Source: a virus
Strand: one strand, 5' to 3'
DNA: 56,277 nucleotides
Virus record (IMG/VR): IMGVR_UViG_3300036045_000012
Coordinates: 1 to 56,277 of that record
Part shown: piece by piece, positions 23,718 to 31,685 of the stretch
Layout of the letters: each line of letters starts with the position of its first letter
Numbering within the stretch: position 1 is the stretch's first letter
Notes under the pieces: generated by a model
Databases searched by the model: none
What the model was told of the DNA's origin: nothing
Seen by the model: only the letters and a program-made list of their open reading frames with translations
Made by a program: the position numbers and the translations under genes

Positions 23718-24201
23718 TGGGGGCGTCCTTGCGCTCGGAGGCATGCGGAAATTCAGGCTTGCCGAACTGGAACCACGTCTCAAACGGCACTGGCGCGGCA
23801 AGGCTGATTGCGCCGCCGAACGTGCTCATGAGGTCGTGCAGTTGCCACTCCGACCAGCCTTCGGCGTCTTCCTTCGGCGGCGTGTAATCGAAGAGCCCTA
23901 TATATCGCTCGTCATACAAACGCCGGTGATACGCGCGGCCTTCTTTGGTGAGCTTCACGCGCACCTTGTCGTTCGCGTTGAACCACGTCCAATCGCTCGC
24001 CGCCTTCCCCTCACTCTCTTCGAGAGCGGCGGCGAGGCGGGTGAGCGCGCTGGCGGCTTCCGCGTATTCAAGGAGACGAAGGTCTTCCTCCATCGTGTCG
24101 GCGACGCCGCCGCGCGACAGTTGCGCAGACAGCGCGCGGTGACGCGCCATCCATGCGCTGGCGATCGTGCGCGCCTCCGCAATCAGTTCCTTCTCAGTCA
24201 T
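23710..24201 (-). CDS. hypothetical early protein
   Basis: 163 aa, ATG at 24201 overlapping the preceding stop. A helical N-terminus is followed by text (MSTFGGAISLAAPVPFETWF) seen in other phage hypotheticals. Function unknown. Confidence 0.75.
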   Translation of the reverse strand: MTEKELIAEARTIASAWMARHRALSAQLSRGGVADTMEEDLRLLEYAEAASALTRLAAALEESEGKAASDWTWFNANDKVRVKLTKEGRAYHRRLYDERYIGLFDYTPPKEDAEGWSEWQLHDLMSTFGGAISLAAPVPFETWFQFGKPEFPHASERKDAPNA

Positions 24202-24550
24202 CGGTCTTCCCCGGGGAAAGGGCGGCGCGGGCCGCAAGCATTCGCGCATCGCACTCGGATACACTCATGCCGTCGCCGTCCACGCAGGCGTTGGTCATTT
24301 CGACAAGACTTGCCAGCGCCTCCCGCATCCGCGCGTTGTCGGCTTGAAGGGCTTGCTTCGCGCGCACGGTCGCACACTCGAATATCTCGGCGACCAAGCA
24401 CGCCAGTTCGTCCTTGCTCATTCGTGTTGCTGCCGCTGGCGCTCCGCCATGACCGATCCTGCCGGCGAACCACTTCTCAGCAAACGCAAAGCCGAACTGC
24501 GTCGCTTCCTCCCACACCCGCTTGGCTTCTGAAAGAGGGGAGCTAGGCAT
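24194..24550 (-). CDS. hypothetical early protein
   Basis: 118 aa, mostly helical (FAFAEKWFAGRIGHG, VRAKQALQADNARMREAL). Coupled at both ends by overlaps. No recognised domain. Confidence 0.7.
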   Translation of the reverse strand: MPSSPLSEAKRVWEEATQFGFAFAEKWFAGRIGHGGAPAAATRMSKDELACLVAEIFECATVRAKQALQADNARMREALASLVEMTNACVDGDGMSVSECDARMLAARAALSPGKTDD

Positions 24551-24776
24551 TGTTGCTCTCCGTTAAAAGAAGACCGGTAAATGGATGGAGGCGGACAATC
24601 TCAGGCGAGAGGCCGGTCTCCATCAAAAGCGAAAGCGGTACATCGCATTCAATGGCCGTGGCGCGCACGACGCAGCCGCCGGATCGAAGCGTTTGCCAGG
24701 TCTGCTCGCGGACCTGGGCCAGCTTCTGCACCACAGCCGCTTCAATCTCTTCTTCGGTCGGGATGGGGCTAGGCAT
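24543..24776 (-). CDS. hypothetical early protein
   Basis: 77 aa with an amphipathic N-terminal helix (EEEIEAAVVQKLAQVREQ). The stop overlaps the next start (ATGCCTAG). Function unknown. Confidence 0.7.
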   Translation of the reverse strand: MPSPIPTEEEIEAAVVQKLAQVREQTWQTLRSGGCVVRATAIECDVPLSLLMETGLSPEIVRLHPFTGLLLTESNNA

Positions 24777-24779
24777 TGG

Positions 24780-25037
24780 TCACAGCCACTTCGTTTTGTG
24801 AGAGAATGCGCGATGCACGGGACGCTTCCCGGCGGCGACGTTCTTGCGGCAAAGTGAGCAATCACCTTCGGTGCCGGGCGGTCCTCGAAAAATCGAAAAG
24901 CGGGCGGCGTTACTGCGGTTCCAACCGTAGTCGCACATTGGCCAGAGAAATCCCGCCACGGTCTCGGCGTAGGTGTGCGACTGGGCGTGCTTGTCATTGC
25001 GACATTGGCCGCAGCGATAAAAGGCAACCCGGCTCAT
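24780..25037 (-). CDS. Cys-rich, zinc-binding-like protein
   Basis: 85 aa from the ATG at 25037 (ATGA overlap). Metal-ligand pairs YRCGQCRND ... CDYGWN ... CSLCRKN suggest a zinc-binding fold. Early operon member; function unknown. Confidence 0.7.
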   Translation of the reverse strand: MSRVAFYRCGQCRNDKHAQSHTYAETVAGFLWPMCDYGWNRSNAARFSIFRGPPGTEGDCSLCRKNVAAGKRPVHRAFSHKTKWL

Positions 25038-25402
25038 CCCACTTCCCCCAGCACAGCAGGCCAATTTGCATCTCCATAGCGGAGATAGTTGTCGATGGCG
25101 TCAGCGGCTTGAGCGGGGGTGATGGAGGCGTAATCGAACCGCATCGGCGGATAGTAGAGTCCGGCGAGGTCGGGACGAGCGCTGGGGCGCTCGCCGTCAT
25201 ATGCGTGATAGCCGAGCTCTTCGACCCACCCGGCAATGCACGCAGCAGAGCCGCACCCTTGGCCGGTGAGATCGTCGGTCTCTTCGGGATAGCGAAACTC
25301 CATATTAAAGCCGAGGTCTTCTTCGCCCTCGATCCTCAACGGTTCTCCCGCTCTCAGGATATCCCGCACCTTTTCCAGGCATTTTCTCGTGGGGGTGGTC
25401 AT
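25034..25402 (-). CDS. conserved phage hypothetical
   Basis: 122 aa. CGSAACIAGWVEELG in the middle is a recognisable segment of a phage protein family (CGTxxCIAGW type). Overlaps both neighbours by ATGA. Function unknown. Confidence 0.75.
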   Translation of the reverse strand: MTTPTRKCLEKVRDILRAGEPLRIEGEEDLGFNMEFRYPEETDDLTGQGCGSAACIAGWVEELGYHAYDGERPSARPDLAGLYYPPMRFDYASITPAQAADAIDNYLRYGDANWPAVLGEVG

Positions 25403-25671
25403 GGGGCCACCGGAAGAAAAACGTGGAAGACGAGGCCGCGATGATCGATGCGGTTCAGGAAGCGAACCGGCGCGTCGGGAAATCCGTGGCCCGTGCCGAT
25501 GATATGGAACTCGTGGCGTTGAAATGGCGCTCGCGGGTCAACCACGGCCCAAGCACGCATCACGTTGTCCTGCATCTGAACGCTGACGATCTCGGCTCCC
25601 GCCGGCGCTTCAATCATTGCGCCAAAGCTGTCGTTCATCCGCACATCGTACTTGTAGATCGTCTTCGCCAT
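25399..25671 (-). CDS. DUF7352-like protein
   Basis: 90 aa from the ATG at 25671 (25683 is an alternative start lying directly on an AGAAGG). Text YKYDVRMNDSFGAMIEAPAG, then WAVVDP and IIGTGHGF, VFHVFLP, matches a small phage family with beta-rich fold. Function unknown. Confidence 0.75.
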   Translation of the reverse strand: MAKTIYKYDVRMNDSFGAMIEAPAGAEIVSVQMQDNVMRAWAVVDPRAPFQRHEFHIIGTGHGFPDAPVRFLNRIDHRGLVFHVFLPVAP

Positions 25672-25682
25672 GTCCGTTTCCA

Positions 25683-25708
25683 TCCTTCTATTTTAGCGAG
25701 CGGGCGCG
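25683..25708. repeat. 26-bp gene-boundary repeat, copy 1
   Basis: TCCTTCTATTT then TAGCGAGCGGGCGCG, two mismatches from 26771-26796. It spans the ribosome-site region before the 25671 gene and duplicates the 3' coding end of the 73-aa gene. Confidence 0.7.
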
Positions 25709-25722
25709 AGAGAGGGCGGCGC

Positions 25723-26247
25723 TCACGACGGCGTGCGTTCGATCACGGTCGCCGCAGAGCGTCCGTTCAACGCAAGCGGTTGGTCGCTGTAGAGATAGTC
25801 GCCGGACCACTGCACGTACTGGCCGGTGGAGGTCCAGAAATAGACGTAGCGGTCGGAGTCGCCGTAGGTGCCGTCATATGATGGCGCGACCCGGCCCATG
25901 TCGCAGGTTCCGAATTCGCCGCCGCAGTCGCCACTCAAATAGGGGTTCTCAAGGCGCTTTCCGCTCGACGTCACCTTGCCCTTGATCGTGTAGTAGGCGA
26001 CGGGCTGGCCGAAATTCAGCAGCACGATGTAGCCGAGCAGATCGGGCTGGGCGACGAGGTTGGAGCGCTTGACGATGTTCTCGCGCTCGGCGTTGCCGCC
26101 ACTGAAATCCACCGACTGCGCGGCTTTTGCCGCTTCGCGCGCCTGTTGCTCGCGGACGGGGACGTCGGGCGAGCCGACGCCCTCTGGCCCGCACGCGGCG
26201 AGCATGGCGACGACCGAGACGGCGATGACGAGTTTCTTCATGTGCAT
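25723..26247 (-). CDS. lipoprotein
   Basis: 174 aa from the ATG at 26247 (GGAG 6 nt upstream). The signal peptide (KKLVIAVSVVAMLAACG) carries lipobox LAAC. The mature part includes IVKRSNLVAQPDLLGYIVLL and a Tyr/Ser-rich C-terminus. It is encoded in the early operon beside a second envelope protein, so both may alter the host envelope early. Confidence 0.75.
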   Translation of the reverse strand: MHMKKLVIAVSVVAMLAACGPEGVGSPDVPVREQQAREAAKAAQSVDFSGGNAERENIVKRSNLVAQPDLLGYIVLLNFGQPVAYYTIKGKVTSSGKRLENPYLSGDCGGEFGTCDMGRVAPSYDGTYGDSDRYVYFWTSTGQYVQWSGDYLYSDQPLALNGRSAATVIERTPS

Positions 26248-26263
26248 GCTCTCCGTGCGGCCG

Positions 26264-26761
26264 TCAGCGATTGCAGGCGGCGGGGTCGAGATTTTCGGGA
26301 AGACGCTGGTCGCGGAACCACGATGAGGTAAGCATTTCCGCCGAGGCGTTGTAGCGCTCCGCCAGGTCGATGCAGACCGAGCGCATGGCGAGGATGTTCT
26401 GCGCGAGCATGCGCTTGTGCGCCGGGTCGGTCTCGGCTTCCGCCGTGGCCGACCAGTTCTTGATGTCGGCAAGCCGCGCCCGGTAGCGCTGGTTGAAGCC
26501 GTAGAACTGCTTGTAGGAGGTGAGCACGTTCTCGGTCTTCACGACCTCATTGACCACGCGTCCCGGCGTGGAGGCGACGTTGCCCGCCGTACCGATGGCG
26601 CCGGTCAGCAAGCCAACGCCACAACTGACCATGGACAACGCCAACACGCCGCCCGCGAGCCAGCGGCCCCAGCGCCAGCCTTCATGCGATGCTTCCTCGC
26701 GAAGCCTGCGCATGTCTCGTCTGTCGCGATCACGCCGCACGAGATAATCGTCGTCTGACAT
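26264..26761 (-). CDS. single-TM envelope protein
   Basis: 165 aa. Charged N-terminus (DDDYLVRRDRDRRDMRRLRE), one TM helix (WLAGGVLALSMVSCGVGLL), then a helical extracytoplasmic domain with two Cys. GAAGGAG lies upstream. Paired with the adjacent lipoprotein. Function unknown. Confidence 0.7.
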   Translation of the reverse strand: MSDDDYLVRRDRDRRDMRRLREEASHEGWRWGRWLAGGVLALSMVSCGVGLLTGAIGTAGNVASTPGRVVNEVVKTENVLTSYKQFYGFNQRYRARLADIKNWSATAEAETDPAHKRMLAQNILAMRSVCIDLAERYNASAEMLTSSWFRDQRLPENLDPAACNR

Positions 26762-26770
26762 TCACTTCAC

Positions 26771-26796
26771 TCCTTCTATTTCAGAGAGCGGGCGCG
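26771..26796. repeat. 26-bp gene-boundary repeat, copy 2
   Basis: Partner of 25683-25708. It covers the last codons of the 73-aa gene and the ribosome site of the 165-aa gene. Confidence 0.7.
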
Positions 26797-26997
26797 TTTC
26801 AGCGCCGTGCGGATGCGCGCTACATCCTGCGCGCCGGCCTCCGTGAACAGCGCCGCCGGACCGTCTCGCCCTGGGTTGCGCGCGTCGTCGAGCAGGAAAA
26901 GCGCCAGCGCCAGCGCTTCGGCCGTGTCCATCTCCGGCGCATCCGGCGGATTTCTCCGACCGCCGATGCCGAGTTCGGTGAGGGGGGGCTTGGTCAT
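26776..26997 (-). CDS. hypothetical early protein
   Basis: 73 aa, helical (TAEALALALFLLDDARNPG). Coupled to the upstream HNH gene by ATGA. Function unknown. Confidence 0.7.
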   Translation of the reverse strand: MTKPPLTELGIGGRRNPPDAPEMDTAEALALALFLLDDARNPGRDGPAALFTEAGAQDVARIRTALKRARSLK

Positions 26998-27347
26998 GGC
27001 TTGGCTCCGAGAATCTCTTCACGGGTCTTGGGCTTGCGAAATCCGGCCCCGCGGAGGAGGGGAGGCCAGCCTTCGGCCTTGCGCTCCTTGCGGCGCGACC
27101 ATTGCGAGCGGGTCTCGCCAGAGAGGCGTTTCGCCCGCGCGATCTCGCGCTTGTCCCGGCGGGTCTTTTGCTTGTGGTGCTTCACGCACATGATCTGGTC
27201 GGGCTTTCCGGAGACGAAGGCGACCGGCGTGGAGTGTTCCGCCTCGAACGGCCCGTCGCTTGTGCAGCCTTTCACGCAGCACCGCTCGCCCTGGGCCTCG
27301 AACATCTCGCGCCATTCGCGATCGGTGAGGTAGCCGCGCGCGCTCAT
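26994..27347 (-). CDS. HNH-family endonuclease
   Basis: 117 aa. CCVKGCTSDGPFEAEHSTP, then IMCVKHHKQKTRRDK, gives Cys pairs plus E-x2-H and HH typical of small phage HNH nucleases; a basic tail follows. ATGA-coupled on both sides. May act in recombination or packaging, or be selfish. Confidence 0.75.
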   Translation of the reverse strand: MSARGYLTDREWREMFEAQGERCCVKGCTSDGPFEAEHSTPVAFVSGKPDQIMCVKHHKQKTRRDKREIARAKRLSGETRSQWSRRKERKAEGWPPLLRGAGFRKPKTREEILGAKP

Positions 27348-27661
27348 GCCTTGCTCCTGTCCCCGCCGGCGCGGTCTTCGTCGTTGGTCGGGTGAAAGTT
27401 GCTGACGGCGGCAAGCGGACCATCCGCGCGCACGCGTCTGGCCGGCGCGATCACGGCCTGCTTCGGCTTCTTCGGCGCAAGCGTGCTTGCGGCGGCCTCG
27501 ATGCGCTCGGCCTCCTTCACGCGCGCCACGGCGCGCTTGTCGTGAACGTCGGCCCGGCGCATGTGCAGCTCGACGCGGCCCCGGTGGAAGCCGACGAAAA
27601 GCCGATGCCAGGCTGCAGCGATCCAGCCGAGCACGCCGATGGCGGTGGAGAGAACTTTCAC
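27344..27661 (-). CDS. membrane-associated hypothetical (GTG start)
   Basis: 105 aa from the GTG at 27661 (GTGA overlap, GGGAG 8 nt upstream). One N-terminal hydrophobic segment (STAIGVLGWIAAAWHRLFVG) and a charged helical remainder. Function unknown. Confidence 0.65.
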   Translation of the reverse strand: MKVLSTAIGVLGWIAAAWHRLFVGFHRGRVELHMRRADVHDKRAVARVKEAERIEAAASTLAPKKPKQAVIAPARRVRADGPLAAVSNFHPTNDEDRAGGDRSKA

Positions 27662-27978
27662 GTTGCGCTCTCCCGGCTGTCTTTGCATCGGGGATCGCCC
27701 CGATGCGTGCGGCGCTGCATGATGGGGTCGAAGCCCTCGCAGGCGTCGATCGCGAGCGGGTCGAACGAGGTCGGGAAGTCGAAGCCGCGAAGGCTCGCGA
27801 GGACGTTGAGCTTCAGCGCGAGCGGGCCGGCCGCATCCTCGCCGGCGAGCCGCGAGCCCAGCGCGTGCGATTCCGCGTCACCGCCAGGATGCAGACAGCG
27901 CGTGCGATCATCGCCAGCGTTCCCGCCGTACCGGCATTGTGTGCAGCCGTAGCATTTGGAAGAGGCGAAGGTGGTCAC
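27658..27978 (-). CDS. Cys-rich hypothetical (GTG start)
   Basis: 106 aa from the GTG at 27978 overlapping the upstream stop. Starts with a CYGCTQCRYGG metal-site-like segment; the C-terminus carries FDPLAIDACEGFDPI. Function unknown. Confidence 0.7.
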   Translation of the reverse strand: MTTFASSKCYGCTQCRYGGNAGDDRTRCLHPGGDAESHALGSRLAGEDAAGPLALKLNVLASLRGFDFPTSFDPLAIDACEGFDPIMQRRTHRGDPRCKDSRESAT

Positions 27979-28193
27979 GGCAGAACTACCGGCATTTCCG
28001 GCAGCGCGTTGAACGCCGCAAGTAAGCCGTTGATGCGTTCGCGACGCACGTTCTGACGGCGGTTCTCCTCGAACCAGTCGCCGTCGAGGCCGGAAAAGCC
28101 TTCGAGGTTCTTGCGTCGACGCGCGCGCTCTCGCCTCTTGCGCTCGTCGGTCAGGTCGAACAGTTGCGCCATGCCATCGGTCAAAAATTCCAT
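27975..28193 (-). CDS. basic hypothetical protein
   Basis: 72 aa with a strongly basic helix (DERKRRERARRRKN). AAAGG precedes the ATG. The following 118 bases up to the exonuclease stop contain no gene. Possible nucleic-acid binder. Confidence 0.7.
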   Translation of the reverse strand: MEFLTDGMAQLFDLTDERKRRERARRRKNLEGFSGLDGDWFEENRRQNVRRERINGLLAAFNALPEMPVVLP

Positions 28194-28311
28194 CAGCCTT
28201 TCCCTTCCAAAATCCGCCGGAAACGAAGCGCATCAGCCCGCCCGCGCTCCGCTTCCGGCTACCGCCTCTCCAAGGCTATGGGTGGGGGACGCAATGGAGA
28301 GGCGGGTGCTG

Positions 28312-28944
28312 TTAGTCGGCGATCCTGTCGTCGCCGTATTGAGCGGAGAGCAAAAGCATCCGCGCTTCGATCTCGGCGAGAAATTGCGTCACGTCGCGCT
28401 CAAGACTTGCAATCAGTTCCGCGTCGCGATGAATGCGGGTGCAGAAAAAACGCAGATGTTCCGGCAGGCGCGGATCGAACGAGACGAAGTCGCACCATTC
28501 GCGATCGGTGCAGGCCATCTGCCACTGCATCTGCGTCACATATTTCGCGTCTGGTTTGCACCCGAGAAGGGTGTCCAGGTGGGTCGCCGTGTTCGGGCAC
28601 TTGATCTCGACGAGGCCGTCCTCTCCGACAAAACCATCGGGAGAGGCGCCTGCGCAGGCGATGGAGGGGTGAGGCACAAACGGCGCGAGATCGACAGTCA
28701 CGTCATGCCGCAACTCGTAGGCGGCGCGCGCGTGTGGCTCGGTGTCGGCGCCCCACTGCATCGCTGCGTTGGAGAAGCGCTCAGTGGGCGCACCTGTCAG
28801 GCGCTCCACGAGAAGCTCGGCCGCGTAGTTGGCGCGGGACGCGCCCCACCCGGTCTTCGTTTTCGCGATCACGTCCGCAATGCGCGAGGCCGTGGCGCAG
28901 CCCAGCCGGGCTTGATGCCATTCCGGCGTGCCTTGAAGCATCAT
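28312..28944 (-). CDS. YqaJ/lambda-type recombination exonuclease
   Basis: 210 aa. LQGTPEWHQARLGCATASRI is the YqaJ opening; the PD-(D/E)xK core is ASPDGFVGEDGLVEIKCPN, then YVTQMQWQMACT. This is a 5'-3' dsDNA exonuclease acting with the adjacent ERF annealing protein in phage recombination. ATGATG overlap with the erf gene indicates coupled expression. Confidence 0.92.
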   Translation of the reverse strand: MMLQGTPEWHQARLGCATASRIADVIAKTKTGWGASRANYAAELLVERLTGAPTERFSNAAMQWGADTEPHARAAYELRHDVTVDLAPFVPHPSIACAGASPDGFVGEDGLVEIKCPNTATHLDTLLGCKPDAKYVTQMQWQMACTDREWCDFVSFDPRLPEHLRFFCTRIHRDAELIASLERDVTQFLAEIEARMLLLSAQYGDDRIAD

Positions 28945-29720
28945 GCGCCACCGCCAGACTTGGCGCGGCGGGTCCTCGCCACTTCGTCGAGCGACGCCAT
29001 CGCGTTCTTGAAGTCCTTCGCGCGGAGGTCCGGCACGGCCTCGATTCTCCAGTACCGGCAGAAGCGCTCGATGTCGGCGCCCGTGTCGTCGATCTTGGCC
29101 CGCAGCGCGGCGAACTGCTCGTCGGTGATCGCTTCGCTCCCGCCAGCCGCTTGCCCGTCGTCGTCGCTTTCCGCAGCAAGGCCGAGCGCCGCCTTCAGCG
29201 TGTAGCGCTGCAGGTAGGTGACGGTCGATCCGATCGCCTGAATGCTGTTCTTGTTGCCGCTGTTGTCGGGCGGGCCGGGAAGAGTGTTCTCCTCGCTATA
29301 TCCGAGCCGGTGCGAGATGATGCACGTTACGCTCACCGGATGGTTAGGCTCGTAGTGGGTGCGGAATCGGTACGACAGGCCGTGATTGGAGAGGATCGGC
29401 GTCACGACGCGCGCGATTTCCGCCATGTCTTCGTGCGCATAGTCCGTGCGCGCGCCGCCGTTCTTCGAGTCGAAGCCGACGCGGCGGTTTTTCTTGATGA
29501 TCGGGATTTCCGCCTTCGCCGCCGCAAGCGCCTCATCGAAGGCCTTCCGCGCCATTGATTTCTCATGCCGCTCCTGAAGGTCCATGAGCTTTTCAAGGAC
29601 GGTCAGGTCCGCGCCGCGCTCCAGCGCGCGCGCGAGCATTTCCATCGGCGTCGCCGCGATGGGCGCCGGGGCAGGGGCATCCGCCGCCGGCGCGACGATT
29701 TCTTGGCCTGTGTCGCCCAT
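28941..29720 (-). CDS. erf: ERF-family single-strand annealing protein
   Basis: 259 aa from the ATG at 29720 (TGATG overlap; 29735 possible). Core text FDEALAAAKAEIPIIKKNR, YAHEDMAEIARVVTPILSNHGLS and GSTVTYLQRYTLKAALGLA is typical of ERF proteins. Anneals ssDNA produced by the neighbouring YqaJ exonuclease. The Pro/Ala-rich N-terminus is a linker. Confidence 0.93.
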   Translation of the reverse strand: MGDTGQEIVAPAADAPAPAPIAATPMEMLARALERGADLTVLEKLMDLQERHEKSMARKAFDEALAAAKAEIPIIKKNRRVGFDSKNGGARTDYAHEDMAEIARVVTPILSNHGLSYRFRTHYEPNHPVSVTCIISHRLGYSEENTLPGPPDNSGNKNSIQAIGSTVTYLQRYTLKAALGLAAESDDDGQAAGGSEAITDEQFAALRAKIDDTGADIERFCRYWRIEAVPDLRAKDFKNAMASLDEVARTRRAKSGGGA

Positions 29721-29935
29721 CACCGCTTCCCCCATTCCTTCGGATACCCGTCCACCATGTCGGAGCGGACGTCATGACGAGAGGTCCGCATCTGCGGGAC
29801 ATAGACCTCGCGGGGGAGAGTGACGGCGACGGAAAAGCCTTTCTCGGCCCAGTAGGCCTCGATCCGCTCCTTGAGCTTGCGCGCGCCCTCGGCGTCGCAA
29901 AGCTCCGGCGGCTCCGCAGGATAGAGGCGCCCCAT
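29720..29935 (-). CDS. hypothetical early protein
   Basis: 71 aa from the ATG at 29935 (TGATG overlap). Contains RIEAYWAEKGFSV and RTSRHDVRSDMVDGYPK, the latter a recurrent phage motif. Function unknown. Confidence 0.75.
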   Translation of the reverse strand: MGRLYPAEPPELCDAEGARKLKERIEAYWAEKGFSVAVTLPREVYVPQMRTSRHDVRSDMVDGYPKEWGKR

Positions 29936-30243
29936 CAGTCCCTCTCCCTCAAGAGCCGCCCGGTCCTTTCGTCGAGCATGTCGATCAGCGTGTCTTCCAC
30001 CATCTCGGCGGCGCGGGTTTCCGCTTCCGCGCGGGTGAGCTGGCGGCCGGATGCCGTGGTGAGATCCAGCCGTCCGACGCCGGCCAGCCATTGCGCGTGA
30101 GCGCGGACCATGGCGAGGATCGCGTTTTGTCGGCTGACGGCCTCGCGAAGCTCTTCGGCCTGCGCCTGCGCGTAGCAGCCGTCGAACCGCGTCTTGTCCT
30201 TGAAGTCCTCAAGCCGCTCACGGGTGAGATAGGGGTCGGGCAT
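29935..30243 (-). CDS. hypothetical early protein
   Basis: 102 aa, all-helical appearance (YAQAQAEELREAVSRQN). Overlap-coupled on both sides. Function unknown. Confidence 0.7.
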   Translation of the reverse strand: MPDPYLTRERLEDFKDKTRFDGCYAQAQAEELREAVSRQNAILAMVRAHAQWLAGVGRLDLTTASGRQLTRAEAETRAAEMVEDTLIDMLDERTGRLLRERD

Positions 30244-30515
30244 CAGGGGGCCTCCACGGGGAAGGCGCCGAGGTATTCGATGTGCGCGGCGCGAGGGCTA
30301 CCGCAATTGAAGCACCCCGCGAGAAATTCCTGCGCGACGGTTTCAGCGATATCCTTTGACAGAAACACCGTGTTCCCGTCGAAGATTTCACCCGGCGCGC
30401 GCCGTGGCTCGGAGCCCATGCGATATCCGAGCGCGCCGTTGCGATACCGGTTCCTCCACCTTCCCGGCGGCTTCGTGATCGGCTTTTCGCGGTGGAGCTT
30501 TTCGAGATCGGACAT
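30243..30515 (-). CDS. hypothetical early protein
   Basis: 90 aa from the ATG at 30515 (TGATG). Basic N-terminus (HREKPITKPPGRWRNRYRNG), a Cys pair (GCFNCGSP). Function unknown. Confidence 0.7.
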   Translation of the reverse strand: MSDLEKLHREKPITKPPGRWRNRYRNGALGYRMGSEPRRAPGEIFDGNTVFLSKDIAETVAQEFLAGCFNCGSPRAAHIEYLGAFPVEAP

Positions 30516-30763
30516 CAGCCTTGCTCCCGCAGCGCATCCGCCCATTCCGTCAGTTCTTCCGCGACGATGTAGGTGTCATAGCGGTTGACGGTGGCGATGA
30601 GGCGGGCGCGGTCCTGGGGCTCCGCGCGGGTGAGAAGCGCCGCGAAGAGTTCGTCGAAGCGCGTCGCCGCTTGCGCCGCCCGCGCGAGATCGTCGGCGAA
30701 CAGGGACCGCGCAAGCGCCCGGCGTTCTTCGCGTTCCGCAGCCGCATCGTAATGGTCGGTCAT
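30515..30763 (-). CDS. hypothetical early protein
   Basis: 82 aa, acidic/basic helical. ATGA overlap with the 45-aa gene upstream. Function unknown. Confidence 0.7.
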   Translation of the reverse strand: MTDHYDAAAEREERRALARSLFADDLARAAQAATRFDELFAALLTRAEPQDRARLIATVNRYDTYIVAEELTEWADALREQG

Positions 30764-30897
30764 GCGAATTCCTCCTCGTCTTCTTCCGCGGGGAGTTCGT
30801 CGCCCGGTGTGTCCGGGAGGTCCTCGTCGAGGTCCGGTTGCGGGAGGCTCGCGACGATGCGCGCGGCGATCGCGCCGAAGGGCTGGAAGCCGGTCAT
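30760..30897 (-). CDS. 45-aa acidic protein
   Basis: ATG at 30897 overlaps the upstream stop, and the stop overlaps the next start (both ATGA). The sequence begins MTGFQPFGAIAARIVASLP and ends in an acidic run (PAEEDEEEFA). Supported by coupling on both sides. Acidic mini-proteins like this may mimic DNA or act as small inhibitors. Confidence 0.65.
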   Translation of the reverse strand: MTGFQPFGAIAARIVASLPQPDLDEDLPDTPGDELPAEEDEEEFA

Positions 30898-31157
30898 TGG
30901 TCGGCGATCCGCGCTTCGATCACCGCGGAGATGATCGAGAGCCGGTCAGCGATCGCGCGGAGTTCGGCGACCTCCTCGGCAGTGATGACGAGCCCCGAAA
31001 AGGGCAGGTGATCTGTAAGCGTGTGGCGCAGCGAGCTTTCGGCAAGCTCAAAGCCCGCGAACGCCGCGTCGGCCTTGGCTTCATCGACCCGGCGACCGCG
31101 CAGCGGGCGGCTGACCGCCCCGGCCTCAACCAGTTTCAGATACGCAGGGCTGGACAC
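30894..31157 (-). CDS. first gene of leftward early operon
   Basis: 87 aa from the GTG at 31157 (GAGAG 8 nt upstream). Helical, with LVITAEEVAELRAIADRLSI. Its promoter region carries two repressor-operator-like dyads (31206-31247), so it should be repressed in the lysogen. Function unknown. Confidence 0.7.
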   Translation of the reverse strand: MSSPAYLKLVEAGAVSRPLRGRRVDEAKADAAFAGFELAESSLRHTLTDHLPFSGLVITAEEVAELRAIADRLSIISAVIEARIADQ

Positions 31158-31205
31158 TGTCGTCTCTCCCGGTCCCGGCGAGTGATTCGCCTGTCGTGGA
31201 GAGAG

Positions 31206-31247
31206 CAATACGCTTGGTATCGCTTCAAGTCAATACAAATTGTATCG
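31206..31247. promoter_or_regulatory. left operators, two CAATAC-N5-GTATCG dyads
   Basis: CAATAC-GCTTG-GTATCG at 31206-31222 and CAATAC-AAATT-GTATCG at 31231-31247, centres 25 bp apart. They share the half-site of the right operators and sit directly upstream of the leftward operon, as expected for OL. Confidence 0.8.
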
Positions 31248-31286
31248 CTTTTTTGCGCGGGCTATCCACATTGTGAGTAAGGGGGC

Positions 31287-31610
31287 CTAGCCCTTGTCGC
31301 CCTTGGCGCGGAAGGTTCTCATCACTTCCAGGGCGTGCGGTCGGTCGCGTTCCGGGATGTGGTCGAAGATGTCTATGATGTCGGCGCCCTTGTCGCCTGG
31401 GCCGCGACCGCGCCCGAGAATGATCCAATCGGTGCTTACTGCATACGCTTTCGAGTAGAGGGCGATCTGGCGTGCGCTCGGCGGGCGGGTGCCATTCTCG
31501 TGGTGGCGAATCGCGCCCACGGTGATCTCTAGGCGCTCAGCCATGGTCGCCACGCTCAGGCCCTTGGCCTTCCGCGCCGCGCGCAATCGATGCCCGATCT
31601 CCTCCGCCAT
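31287..31610 (-). CDS. CI-like repressor (XRE HTH)
   Basis: 107 aa from the ATG at 31610 (31628 also possible). XRE helix-turn-helix at residues ~3-60: GHRLRAARKAKGLSVATMAE, ITVGAIRHHENGTRPPSA. The short C-terminus (IFDHIPERDRPHALEVMRTF) has no LexA-type autoprotease, so induction must use another route, such as an antirepressor. It is divergent from the Cro-like gene across three operator-like dyads. Confidence 0.9.
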   Translation of the reverse strand: MAEEIGHRLRAARKAKGLSVATMAERLEITVGAIRHHENGTRPPSARQIALYSKAYAVSTDWIILGRGRGPGDKGADIIDIFDHIPERDRPHALEVMRTFRAKGDKG

Positions 31611-31675
31611 AGATACATGGCGTATCATCCGGCGAGGCACAGTGGGTATTGCCCTTTTCGATACTCGTGGTATCG
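31611..31675. promoter_or_regulatory. right operators between cI-like and cro-like genes
   Basis: GATAC-ATGGC-GTATC at 31612-31626 and CGATAC-TCGTG-GTATCG at 31659-31675. A weaker site with one good half (GTATTG) lies at 31635-31651. The three centres (31619, 31643, 31667) are exactly 24 bp apart, as in lambdoid OR1-3. Confidence 0.8.
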
Positions 31676-31685
31676 TACCCAGCAA

